DNA from: Rhodotorula mucilaginosa
Taxonomy: Eukaryota; Basidiomycota; Microbotryomycetes; Sporidiobolales; Sporidiobolaceae
Direction: 5' to 3'
Length of the DNA stretch: 64,000 bases
Assembly (NCBI GenBank): GCA_034406715.1
Contig: CP137864.1
Coordinates: 1,054,001-1,118,000, forward strand
Shown: positions 23,378 to 34,299 of the stretch, in pieces
Layout of the letters: each line of letters begins with the position of its first letter
Numbering within the stretch: position 1 is the stretch's first letter
Notes under the pieces: model-generated
Told to the model about the DNA's origin: nothing
What the model saw: the letters and a program-made list of their open reading frames with translations, nothing else
Database searches by the model: none
Position numbers and translations under genes: made by a program

Positions 23378-25015
23378 ATGTCGACGAAACGGCATGTCCT
23401 GCTCGCTGGCCTCTTCGTCTTGGCGTCCTCGTCCCTCGCAGCTCCAGTCGGCGGCCCTGAACGAGCAGTGGCTACCGCTCCTGCACTCAAGAGCTTCGCG
23501 ATCGATCCCGCAATGCCGCCGTCCAGCGATCCGTTCTACTCCGCCCCCGACTCGCTCGACCTGTACCAGGCCGGCGCGATCGTGCGATCTAGACCCGTCA
23601 ACACGAGCTTTGCTACCGTCACGGCAGCGTCCGCCCAGATCTTTTACCGAACGACGGACGCTCTCGGCAATGCAAGCGCGACGGTGACGACGCTGTTCGC
23701 TCCGAAGCAGCCCGTTTCACCACCGCAGATCATGATGCTGATGGGTAAGCAAGACGGGGGCTCGTGCCTACGATGTCGTGGCCTAGGAGGGTCCTCGCTG
23801 ATTGCTCGCTCCCTGAAACGTAGCACCCATCGACTCGGCAAGTCCGGATTGTCAGATCGCCTACGCCCTCCAGAACGGTTCGCAAAGCAAGGCGACCACG
23901 TTGCTCCCGTCCGTCGCCGCCGACATCGTAGCCGGCCTGTCGAAAGGCTGGTATGTTTCTGTACCCGATCATGAAGGTCCGAAAGCCGCGTTCATCAGCG
24001 GAGTGACGGCCGCCTACTGCGGAATCGACGCTTTGCGAGCAACTCTCAATTTTACCGAAATCATTCCCGACTCGCAAGGCTACAAGGCCGTCTACCATGG
24101 GTACGAGGCGGGATCTCTGGTGCCCCCTCTGGACGCGAGCTGACTTGAACTCCCGTCCGCCAGTTATTCCGGCGGAGCAGCAGCCGCGAGCTGGTCGACG
24201 CAGTTCCTGTCGAGCTCGTACGGACAAGGCCTCAACGTAAGAATTTTCAGGCATATCATGCATGTTAATCACACCTTGCTGATCGCCCAAACGTTATCGC
24301 ACGACTGCAGGTTGTCGGCGCGTCTTTCGGAGGAACGCCCGTCAGCCTCTTGCCAACGCTCGACCTGCTCAGCAACGGCTCCGCCTCTTTCCTGGCGACA
24401 TCGGCGCTCGCTGGTCTCGGTAACCAGTACCCAGACTTGGAAGAATGGTACCAAGCCAATCTCAACGAGGCGGGCAAGCAGGCGTTCCAGCTCGCTCGCA
24501 CTCAATGCGCAGAAGGTCTCGGATCGCTCAACGACATCAACGTTTTCAGCTACTTTTCCAATGGCGCGGCCTCGCTGAACGACCCCGTTCCGCAAAAGTA
24601 TATCCAGCTCGAGCAGCTCGGCGCGCCGCTCAACACGACTCAGGCGCCCACCTCCATTGACGGCGTGTTACCGGTCCCGGTCTTCATGTACCACAGCGAA
24701 TCGGACGGGACGGTCGCCTACGCTCCGGTACCGGCATATGTCGACAGTCAGTGCGCTCGCGGGGCGGCGCTCACCTTTGCCAACACGACCGGCACAGCGC
24801 ACAGCGCCACTTACGTCGCTTTCGAAGGCGACGTCTATGCCTTCTTGCAGCAGGCGTTCGATGGTACTGTACAGTCGACGGGGTGCACCCGCCGTCAGCA
24901 AGGCGTCGAGAACGCCGTCGGATCGGCGGGATACATCCAGAACATCGGACTGGCTGCCTGGACGCTCCTCGCATCAGCCGGAGCAACGTCGAGGCGGCGC
25001 AGCTACGGATGGTAG
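23378..25015 (+). CDS. Secreted LIP-family triacylglycerol lipase, copy A
   Basis: Exons 23378-23744, 23824-24100, 24164-24236 and 24311-25015, giving 473 aa. A signal peptide (MSTKRHVLLAGLFVLASSSL, then AAP) is followed by the fungal secretory lipase (LIP) fold: DPFYSAPDSL, DIVAGLSKGWYVSVPDHEGP, nucleophile serine in HGYSGGA (Ser217), Asp in YHSESDGTV and His in GTAHSATY. LIP enzymes hydrolyse extracellular lipids. The C-terminus ends with a hydrophobic stretch and a basic SRRRSYGW. It is the first of two tandem copies. The splice positions at the nucleophile elbow and before the VVGASFGG strand are shared with copy B. Confidence 0.9.
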
Positions 25016-25630
25016 CAGGGTCCGTGCACGGCATATCATTATTCGCTTTGAAGCACCGCGAGTTCGTTTCCGTATGAACGGCGTCGCGGCGTCTGAAGAT
25101 ATTTGTTTGACGAAGCGCTCTCGTAACAAGCTCTTGAGGCGGCCAGCCTCTTCGCTAAAACCTCACGATCTCGCTGCAGAGCTGACGACGCCCCTCATGT
25201 ACACTCGATCGCGCAGGGTAAATTCGTACAGTATGCAGCTACAGAGTCGGCTCAAAAGTCCGAAATCACCAACCGTCCCCGCTCGCTCGGCCATCGCGGT
25301 GCGGCTTTCTTCGGACGCCGGCTGCCAAATTGAGCCCTACGAGCGGAGACTGCCTACTTGTTCAGTCAAGTCTCATGCATCCCTGAGCTCGCGAGCTCCA
25401 ATCGATCGAGCCTAGCTTCGAGACCTCGCTGCAGGAACGCCATATGGTGCGCGGCCTTGTGCCCGTGCGCTGTCCTGTGCGGGGCAACCCTCGTTTCGAG
25501 CTTCCCCCCACCTCAGCAACAACTGCAGCTGTTCTTGCTTGCTCTGGCTTGCTCTACGCGCACTCTTCTTCCTTGGCTCGGACTCCTCCCGGGGAAAAAT
25601 ACCTATATCCAAAACTCCGAGGCGTAAAAG
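25016..25630. promoter_or_regulatory. Promoter region of lipase B
   Basis: About 615 bp between the tandem lipases. A possible TATA-like stretch (AAATACCTATATCC) lies near 25597-25610, about 20-30 bp before the start codon of copy B, so it may be part of the leader. Otherwise nothing recognised. Confidence 0.35.
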
Positions 25631-27373
25631 ATGCGCTCTGTTTTTGCTGCTTTCGCCGCTCTCGCGGCGCTTGCTCCGCTCGCTCAAACCTCCGCCATCC
25701 CTTACCGACGCTTTGACCGGCGCTGGAACGATGCGTACCCGGGCGACGTGACGACGGACCCTCTCCCGCCGTCCAAGGACCCGTTCTACCAGCTCCCCGA
25801 CTCGGTCAAATCCGCCAAAAACGGCGACGTCCTCAAATCGCGTCCGGTGTGGACCCAGGTAAGCCGGCTTAGTCTACACACGCAAGCTTTGGGAGCTAAC
25901 TGCTCTTTCGCAACAGTTCGATGCCTACTCGCGGGGTACCTACCAGCTCTTGTACAAGACGACGAACCCGCAGGGCGAGGCGACGGGCGCGGTCACGACC
26001 GTCTTTACTCCGCTCAAGCCGGCCAACCCGCCGCAGATCATGCTGCTCATGAGTGAGTTTCGGCTTCTGCTTTACAGGGCGTGCGCATCGGTATGTTGAT
26101 ACTCTTGAGCCTGGTGTCAGCTCCGATCGACTCGGCCTGCCCGGACTGCGAACCGGCCTTTGCGCTGCAGAGCGGCAGCGCCAGCAACGGGAGTTCCTTC
26201 ATCGTCCCCACCATCGCGATCGACATTGTCGCTGGCCTCTCGAAGGGTTGGTACGTGACCGTGCCCGACCACGATGGCCTCAAGGCGGCGTTCTTTGCCG
26301 GCGTCGTCGAGGCCTTTGCTGGCTTGGACGGACTCCGCGCCCTGCTCAACTTCCCGACCGTGCTCCCTTGCATCGACAACTACAAGGCGGTGATCCACGG
26401 GTGAGCTCGTCGTGCCCTCTTCGGATCTCTCTTGTGAACGCTCCAAGGTTTTGCGGAACTGACCGAGCTTTCCGAACGCACAGATACTCCGGCGGTGCGC
26501 ACGCCAGTGCCTGGGCGAGCCAGTTCCTCAAGACGTACGGTAGTGGATTGAACGTGAGTGTCGCCTGCGCTCTCGACGGAGTCTGAAGCAAAAGCTGACT
26601 TTCGAAGCTTCGGTGGACCTTCTCAAGGTCATTGCGGCGGCTTATGGCGGCACGCCGGTCGACTCGACGACCACGCTCAACCTCCTCAACCAACAGTGAG
26701 TGCACGAGACGTGCTTCCAGACAGTCGGGAAGCTGAGACCGGAGCGCGTATCGGAAACAGAGCCGCCGTCTTCCTCGACGTTTCGTCGCTCGCCGGCCTC
26801 GCAAACGCATACCCCGAGTTGCAAGCTTGGTACGCCGAAAACCTGAACGCGAACGGGACGCGCGCGTTCGCACTCGCGCGGTCGCTGTGCAACACGCAGC
26901 TCGGTCCGCTCCTCGCCGGGATCAACGTGTACGACCTGTTCAAGGGCGGCGAGGCCGCGCTCCTGAACGGCACGATCCCCCAAAAGTACATCAACTTTGG
27001 CCTCCTCGGCAAGCCGATCTCGAAGGGCGACCTGTCACCGTACAGCGCGACGGGCGTCGTCGGCGTCCCCACGTTCATGTACCACTCGTCGGGCGACGAG
27101 ACCGTCTCGTACAAGCCCGTGCCGGCGTACGTCCAGGACCAGTGCGCGCAAGGAGCCAAGATTGCGTTCGCGACCGTTCCGGGTTTGAACCACACGGCGA
27201 CGAGCGTCGCGTACACCGGCGACGTGTACAACTACCTCTCGGCGGCGTTCAACGGCACCCTGAACACGACGGCGTGCTCCAACTCGCTTGGGATCCAGGC
27301 TTTGCCAGGCACGCCGGCGTTCACGGCCGCGATTGGACCCGCCGCCGCGGCCGTCCTCGCGAGTTCGATGTAA
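25631..27373 (+). CDS. Secreted LIP-family triacylglycerol lipase, copy B
   Basis: Exons 25631-25858, 25917-26052, 26121-26400, 26484-26553, 26628-26695 and 26761-27373, giving 464 aa. Signal peptide MRSVFAAFAALAALAPLAQT; then DPFYQLPDSV, DIVAGLSKGWYVTVPDHDG, nucleophile serine in HGYSGGA (again Ser217), YHSSGDETV with the catalytic Asp and GLNHTATS with the His. It is clearly a paralogue of copy A, in the same orientation 615 bp downstream. It has two introns that copy A lacks (25859-25916 and 26696-26760). The acceptor at 26627 is AAG. Tandem secreted lipases suggest an expanded extracellular lipid-degrading function. Confidence 0.9.
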
Positions 27374-28339
27374 AACCGCCGGTTCGCCATTTTCGCTTTT
27401 CCTCTTTTTTCTCTTCTCTCTTGGGTTGCGTGCCTCTTTTCCCCTCCGCTCCATCTTGATTCCAATATACCAACAGACCCTGTAGGCGAGGCACTCTTGC
27501 CAGCACGCTACATGTCTCGAGTATTCCCCCCGACAGTCCGAAATCTCCCTAAGTAGTACCCGGTCATCGTGCCAACACAACAGTCTCTCTCGTCTCCATT
27601 TCTCGCGGATCTCATGACTCGGATAGGACAGGGGAAAGACTCTGATGCAGCATGCAAGGGCATCTCTACGGACACGATGGGCGAGAAACTGTGCAGGCAG
27701 GAAAGGAAGGGTCAGCGACGGCTGCACCTCGCGAGTTCAATACCGCCGCACGCGCACACATGGTGTAGAGAGGAGTCAGATAACAAAAGTTCGTTCAGCA
27801 CCGCGAGCAAGTCAGGCGCGCGCCTCGACCGCCCGTCGAGGTGAGAGCCTACGGGATCACCCCATAGTGACAGGCGGCGAGGTCATCGGGCCCTCTCGTC
27901 TCCCGCGGCTCAAACAAGAGGTGCCAGATAAAAAAGAAAAGGGGTTCCTCAACCCCGGTTCATCATATAGGAGGAAGGGTGTGTGTGTGCGCGTGCGTGC
28001 GGTGTGAAGGGAGAGGAGTGCAAGCTCACCTGGCGTCGAGTGAGTGAGCACAGTGCCAGTTCGAGGCAGCGAGGAGGGAAGCAATGCAAAGAGAGCAAAG
28101 GTGTCGAGCTTAAGCTGCCTGAGAATGGAGCAAGTGCAGGGAGAGAGAATGAGGCGAAAGAGAGAGCGAGCAGAGCAAGACGAGCTGAGCAGGAAAGGCA
28201 GTAAAAGTGATCGAGGGGAGGCGCAGTCGCACCGAGTCGAGCTTTGCAAGCGCCGATTCGCGCCGCCTTGAGGGTCGTGTTTCTCCAGTTTGTTGCCCTC
28301 AAGCTCGCCGACCTCTTTAACCGGCTCACCGACTCGACC
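27374..28339. promoter_or_regulatory. Long intergenic region containing the RPS3 promoter
   Basis: About 965 bp, the longest gap in the window. A markedly purine-rich tract (about 28060-28225, plus strand) lies 115-280 bp before the RPS3 start and may be part of the strong promoter. The short ORFs here overlap on both strands and have no family features. No tRNA or snoRNA recognised. Confidence 0.4.
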
Positions 28340-29610
28340 ATGGCCTCCGCCCAGCTCATCTCCAAGCGCCGCAAGTGAGTCCCCGCGTCCCGCGACCCCT
28401 GGTGCGAGAGCGAGAGTGAGGGCGAGTGACCCCGCCGCGAGACCGACCCATCTGACCCGCGTCCCTCGCCTCTACAGGTTCGTCGCCGACGTGAGTTATA
28501 GAGGGACCAGTGAGGGACTGTTGCAAGGGCTGACCGTGTGACTGTGTATGTGTGTGCAATTGGGGGGGGCGAGATTAGGGCGTCTTCTAGTGAGTGTGAC
28601 CCCCCCCGAACGCGCTCTCTTCGTCTCGCAACAATCGCCCCTGACCGCTCTGAATGCCACCCCGTGCAGCGCCGAGCTCTCCGAGTTCTTCTCGCGTACC
28701 CTCTCGTCGGAGGGCTACTCGGGCTGCGAGGTCCGCGTCACCCACGCCCGCACCGAGATCATCATCCGTGCGACCCACACCCAGGAGGTCCTCGGCGAGA
28801 AGGGTCGCCGCATCCGCGAGCTCACCTCGCTCGTCCAGAAGCGTTTCCGCTTCCCCGAGGGATCGGTCGAGCTCTACGCCGAGAAGGTCCAGAACCGTGG
28901 CCTCGACGCCGTCGCCCAGTGCGAGTCGCTCCGCTACAAGCTCCTCGGCGGTCTTGCCGTCCGTCGGTGCGTACACCCACGTGCTTCATCACGGTCACCG
29001 CATCGCTCAAACTGATCCCCTTCTCACCGCGCGAAACAGTGCCTGCTACGGTGTCCTCCGTTTCGTTATGGAGTCGGGCGCCAAGGGTTGCGAGGTTGTC
29101 GTCTCGGGCAAGCTCCGTGCCGCCCGTGCCAAGTCGATGAAGTTCACCGACGGCTTCATGATCCACTCCGGTCAGCCGGTCCGCGACTTTGTCGACACGG
29201 CCACCCGCCACGTCCTCATGCGTCAGGGTGTCCTCGGAATCAAGGTCAAGATCATGCGCCCGTGGGACCCGGAAGGCCGCATGGGCCCGTCCAAGCCCCT
29301 CCCGGACGTTGTCACCAGTGCGTCACGGTTCTTCACCTCGTTTGCACGGCGGGAAACACGAGAGATTCTCGTCCGGCTTCCGTCTTCGCTCGACCGTACC
29401 AGTAGCTGACGCACCTACCACGCTTGTGTCTCCACAGTCTCGGAGCCGAAGCCGGACGTCGAGTACGCCTCGCAGGTCCAGTCGGTCAACGTCGGCGCTG
29501 CCAACATCCCCGCCCCGGCCCAGGCCGCGCAGGAGGCTGCCGTCTCGGCCGGCCAGGAGGAGCCCGCCCAGGAGGTCGTCGTCGGCGCTCCGGAGGGTGC
29601 TGCTTTCTAA
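28340..29610 (+). CDS. RPS3: 40S ribosomal protein S3 (uS3)
   Basis: Exons 28340-28374, 28478-28490 (13 nt), 28579-28589 (11 nt), 28670-28966, 29040-29317 and 29438-29610, giving 268 aa. After assembly the N-terminus reads [20 protein letters not shown] and continues into [11 protein letters not shown], matching eukaryotic uS3; both tiny exons are needed to supply FVAD and GVFY. The KH domain ([16 protein letters not shown], then [12 protein letters not shown]) and the C-terminal domain ([26 protein letters not shown] block, here starting [20 protein letters not shown]) are intact. The tail is acidic Ala/Glu-rich and longer than in yeast. It acts at the mRNA entry channel of the small subunit. 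Intron-rich 5' ends are common in fungal ribosomal protein genes. Confidence 0.97.
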
Positions 29611-29927
29611 ATTCGTTCCTCTCCCCCCGAGCGAATTTATTGAGAGATCCCACCCTTTTGTTGAGGTGGTGAGCGTGCAGTAACTCTATTTTCTTTCCCA
29701 CACCTGTTCCTCGGATCTTGGAGATCGTGGTGGCGATTTCTCTTGTCGTAGTTGTCGAAGCCACACGACACAAGAGCTGGGGAATCGGAATGAAAAGAGC
29801 CTCCGTTCGTCCCTCACCTGCGCCTGTCGTCCAGTTAGAGAAGCGGCGTTTCATTTCCGCGTGCAAGAAAGCCGGAACGTGAGAACGCCGCGTCAATGGG
29901 AAGTTGCGTGCGTTGCAGATATCGATA
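29611..29927. other. Convergent gap RPS3 / MMM1
   Basis: About 317 bp holding two 3' UTRs. Nothing further recognised. Confidence 0.5.
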
Positions 29928-32128
29928 TTATACAAGTCCGAGCCCTCCCCCGGTGCGCTGTCGCATCCCGCTCTGGCCCTGCGCCTGAGCTGACCTCCCC
30001 GCCGTCGCACCGGTACTCTTGCCCTTGCCCGCCCCAGCTGCCGAGAATTGCGGCGGTACCGCAGATCGTCCCAATTTGGAGGCAAAGTAACCCGGCAGCG
30101 TCTCGGTCGGGCTTGGCGTCGGCATGGCGTTGTTGTTCGCTCCAGTCGCCGCTGCGAGGAGCTCTGCCGTCAAGCCCATCCCGCCTCCTCCTCCTCCTCC
30201 TGGAGTGGGAGGGTGAATCTTGGGATGCAGCGCGATCGACGGACCGCCCGCTTCGGAGAGCGAGATCGAAGGTGTTTCGGGCGTGGCGGTGGAAGAGGTG
30301 CGGTAGGTCGAGACGGAGCGGAACGAAGGTCGGAGCGGGAACCGCGGTCGATCCGAGGCGAACGCTGCTGGGTGGTGGTGGTGGTCTGCATCGCCGACGT
30401 CGTCGTCGGCTTCGAGCGGGGATGGGAGCGATGAGGGCGGAGTGGAGGACATCAACGGATCGGAGGAGGCGAATGGTGAGAGGGGAGAAGAGAGGTTCGC
30501 CTCCGCATCATGGGCAGCGACGCCATCGTGCTGTTGATTCGCCGAGGTAGAAGAGTCGTCTGCAGGGGTATGTCGATGATGGTGATGGTGGTGGTGGTGA
30601 TGTCTCCGATCGAGGGAAGGCAGCGCGACCTCGACTCGCCCGGGCCACACCACCCGGTCCTGGATCGCGGCTCGTATCCGCGCGACGAGGAGCTGTTCGA
30701 CTTTCGGCACGTCCTGCAGCTTGGCTCGAGATCCGAGTAGTGAAGAAGTCGCGAGGCAGAGTTCAAAGTCGGGGTGAAGGGAGAGGTGGATCGTCGGGTG
30801 AGCGTGTGCTGCTGCGGCGGAGGGACGAGTCGGCAGGGACGATTCTTGCGGCGTGGCTGATATAGGTACAGGAGGAGGGATCTCGACGGTCAGAGTGCCG
30901 GAGAAGCGTTCGAGACTGACGGAAAGGGAGACGGGGAGGATGGCAAAGCGAGGTCGAGGAAAGTTGAGAACGACCCGAGTCGAGACGGCCAGGACGACCC
31001 GGTCCGAATAGTCGACGTCAATCTCGACACGCTTCAGAGGAGGTCAAATCTGGTCAGGAACGCATTCAGGTGCCTGTCGAGGGTCAGTAAACCACTCACG
31101 ACACTCTCGCTGTCGGTTCCGCTCGGTCGAACCCGCGCGTCCGTCAACACCGGAAACGCCTCTCCCAGCTCGACCTCGTCCACTTCAATAAAGTCCAACC
31201 CGATCATCCCCTGCGCCTGCTCCTGCCCGTCCGCCTCGGCCGCGAGCGTACTCCGGTTCAGCGCTTCCTCGAGTAAAGTGCGGGCGCCGCCTCCGCTGTG
31301 AGAGGCCGCGAGCGAGCGGTACGAGCCGATCAGTTGGCCGAGGAGGATGTTGAGCCAATCGAGCGATTCGGGCGCGTGCGACGAGATGTCGTAGGCGAGA
31401 GTTTCGAGCAGAGTCGAGGCGTCGGTGGCGGAAGCGGCTGCGTCTGGCGTCGAAGTGGCGGCCTAAATTCAGATGTAGCAGGGTCAGCATGCCGAGTTCT
31501 CCTTGTCGTTTTGCGCGCACATAGTAGCTCACCGTTCCCCTGCCCTTGTCCTTGGTGCCGGCTGATCGCCTCGGGTCCATTTCGCCGCGGCTTGACCGAT
31601 CGAACCCATTCTCTCCGCCGCCGCCGAGGCTGCGAGACCGTGCCCGTTTCCGCTTCTGTCTCCGTTCCGCGTCGACTCGTTTCGAGATTTCGGGGTCCTC
31701 GAAGACGACATAGCGGAGGAACAAGACGGCGAGGACAACCCTGCGAGATTCGGACCAGAGGGAGCGGCGTGTCAGCGACGTGAGCGGTCTTGAGCTTGAC
31801 CAGGAGCTTTGATCTGCGAGCTCCTGGTCTACTGCTCCGCCCGCTGACCTAGCGGAGCGTGAGGGCGGCCTCGTTCGAAATCGACAAATGACGGAAGCAC
31901 ACAGACTTGGGCAAACTCGACTCACATGCTCGCCTGGCCGAGCAGGATCCCCTGCGTGAAGCTGAACCCGAGCGCTGCGGTGCTAGTCCCGGTCAACTGG
32001 CTGGCGTACGTCGAGCGCGCGACAGCAACGCCCGCTGTCGTTGTCGCTGTCGAGGGAGGAATCGGAAGCGACGACGCAGCCAGCAGCGCTGCATGGCCAG
32101 CCGGTGCAGGCGCAGAGTGCGCGTGCAT
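29928..32128 (-). CDS. MMM1: MMM1, ER-anchored SMP-domain subunit of ERMES
   Basis: Exons on the minus strand: 31926-32128, 31533-31740, 31100-31462 and 29928-31031, giving 625 aa. An N-terminal lumenal segment leads into the hallmark SFTQGILLGQASM membrane anchor and VVLAVLFLRYVVF. The SMP lipid-transfer domain follows: HAPESLDWLNILLGQLIGSY, the EIDVDYSD strand, FAILPVSLSV, and SSLLGSRAKLQDVPKVEQLL to VALPSL. ERMES tethers ER to mitochondria and moves phospholipids. The protein is longer than yeast Mmm1 because of a disordered C-terminal tail (about 220 aa) that begins with a His run and includes a poly-Gly tract. The acceptor at 31032-31033 is AAG. The first intron is 185 nt. Confidence 0.92.
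30573..30606 (-). repeat. GTG/CAC-type microsatellite coding for poly-His in MMM1
   Basis: Runs of CAC/CAT codons on the minus strand encode about nine consecutive His, directly after the end of the SMP domain. It is a candidate length-variable tract. Confidence 0.7.
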
Positions 32129-32545
32129 CTTTAAGGGGCGTCTCCGTTCCTGCTTGCGCCTGTTCGTCCAGCAAGAGTCCGCGTTGCAGGGAAAGACCCT
32201 CGCCGAGTTCAACTTGGGCAATTTTCTGTGTGCCGACAGATGGCGTCGCTGTCCGGCGCGACCGAAAACGAATCTCGAAGAATAGCGAAAACAGCCAGCA
32301 AGAGACTGGACAGGACACAGACGAGCACAGTATATTACCCGAGCAGGCTCTTGAGAAGAAAAAAGTGCTTTGTATTTCCGCTCCGAGCTTCGGATCGTCG
32401 TCGACGGAAAGGCAGCCACACGGTCGGGCGCCAATACATCACGTCGTAAGATGCGTCTCCTGCTCCACCCGCACCACCGAAACATTTCCATTCCGCGGGA
32501 TGACGGGCGGAGGCGATCCGACCCGGGACGTTCTCTCTCTCCTCC
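32129..32545. promoter_or_regulatory. Region between EB1 stop and MMM1 start
   Basis: About 417 bp containing the EB1 3' UTR and MMM1 promoter. No gene recognised. Confidence 0.4.
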
Positions 32546-34053
32546 TCAGAACGTCTCCTCCTCGGCCGCCACGAGGTCGCCTTCTTCTGCCTCTTGCGGA
32601 ACCTCAAAGCCCTCCTGTGAGAGATCAATGCGACATGGTCAACAGGCGATCGGCACGCAGACGAAGCCCTGCGGCGGCGGCACGGGCGCCCGGTTTGTCG
32701 ACCGGAAACTCACCTCGGTGCTGTACAGGATCTGCTGCATCTGCAGCAGCGTCTCTTTCTCGTCTTCTGTCACCGGCACGGCGCCCTCCTCGGCCGGCGC
32801 TTCGGCGACTTCGAGTCGTGCACCGATAATGATCTCGATCTCGCGGAGCTGTGAGCGAACGGTCGGGAAGGAGAAAAGCTCAGCGTTTAGGACATGCACG
32901 GGCCAGGAAAGAGGCAGCACAACAGACTGCGCAGAGAGGGAATACCCTTATGTGGCTCGCTCACCTTGTTGAAGTAGAAATCCCGTTCCTTCTCGAGCCC
33001 TTCGACGCTCAACTTCATCTCGCTCATCTGCGCGTTCAGCGCCTCGAGCGCTGCCGGGTCGACGCCGCCCGCTGCCGAGGACGAGCGCGTCGACGAGGCG
33101 CGGCCGCCGGCGCCGAGAGGGGCGCGCGCGGTCGCTGCGGCTGGTCGAGAGGCTGTGCGCGCAATCACCGTGCTACACGAATCAGCACTCCTGGACCATC
33201 TTTTTCAAGGCCAGAACGCCACTGTCGAGACTCTTCCGGCATATGTACGCACCTGGAGGGGCCCTCCGAGCACCGGAAGTCGACGCGACGGGTGCCCGCC
33301 CGCTTGTGCTGTGCGTCGCCGACGGCGCGCGCGCTCCCGCCCCCCCTCTCCTCGCGATCGGGTCGTACTCGCCTCCCGGGAAATTCATGTCCCAGTACCG
33401 TTTGAGCCACTGCAGGAACTCGAGGTTGTCTTGCATCTTGCATCGGACGAGGCGGTCGACCGGGATCGGCTGTGAGATGGCGGCGGCGGCGGCGACGACG
33501 ACGATGGAGGGCGAGCGCGGAATTTGAAGTGCACAAATCGCGAGGTCAGCTCATATCATACAGTTGTTCCCGAACCCCTCCTCCCGCTCACCTTGTCGAT
33601 GCCGTGCACCTTGAAGCTGTTTTGGAGGATGCGGAAATTCGACAGGTACTCGTACTCCTGCTTGGCCTCAAACTTGACCTTGTTCATGGGCACGTCGCCA
33701 AAGATGCTGTCGATAATTTGGCAGTACGCGGCGCCGGTGCCTGTGCGCGTCGTTCCAGAGCCGGGGTCGGGTCGCCGTTGGAAGAACCGTCAGCCAACAA
33801 AGTCGCTCGTCGAGGGGGCCAACACGTCGTGGCTGCGTAGGACTCACCGCATTGTTCAATCTGATCCAAGCAGATTCCCGCATAGTACGACTCGAACACT
33901 GGTCAGCTTCTGAGGACGTTGCCAGCAAGTCGACGAGAGCGAGGCGCGAGCGGGCGGGCGATCGTGACTCTTCTTTTCGCGCACCTTGTTGTAGTTGACG
34001 GCGAGGAGGTCGCCGAGCCATGCTATCAGTTCTGTACGCGATTCGCCTGCCAT
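32546..34053 (-). CDS. EB1-family microtubule plus-end tracking protein (Mal3/Bim1)
   Basis: Exons on the minus strand: 33985-34053, 33848-33860 (13 nt), 33592-33740, 33253-33469, 33152... down to 32965, 32714-32848 and 32546-32614, giving 279 aa. The calponin-homology domain starts MAGESRTELIAWLGDLL; the 13-nt exon supplies IEQCG to join NYNK to TGAAYCQIIDSIFG; then KFEAKQEYEYLSNF and DNLEFLQWLKRYWDMNF follow. A Ser/Ala/Arg-rich linker, a coiled coil (LEALNAQMSEMKLSVEGLEK) and the EB homology region (ERDFYFNKLREIEII) lead to an acidic tail ending EEETF, the aromatic C-terminus that binds CAP-Gly partners. EB1 proteins track growing microtubule ends. Confidence 0.92.
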
Positions 34054-34299
34054 CCTCTTCCGTGTCTAGAGTGTCGAGCGAGAGAGACGTTGACTGACTG
34101 ACGTCGCCCCGAGTAATGATCACCGCTTTTGTAATCGAATTACAAAAAACTCAATTCTCGGCTCGCCTTTTCTTGTGGCACTTACGACGCTTTTAGCCGG
34201 CGGTTTCAGCCCGCTTACTCTGCCTCGGCTCGCTGCTCGACCGCTGTTCACACTCCGGTCAACGCAGTGGCAAACCCCCGCTGATCGCTCGCCGCCACT

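Noticed and set aside
27374-28339. Overlapping ORFs upstream of RPS3 as a possible missed gene
   Set aside because: They are short, unspliced, low-complexity and lie in a purine-rich tract better explained as promoter DNA.
33152-33252. Alternative EB1 splice to ACGGTGATTGCG via a GTACAT donor
   Set aside because: The GTGCGT donor at 33252 with the CACAG acceptor at 33153-33157 keeps frame and has better consensus.
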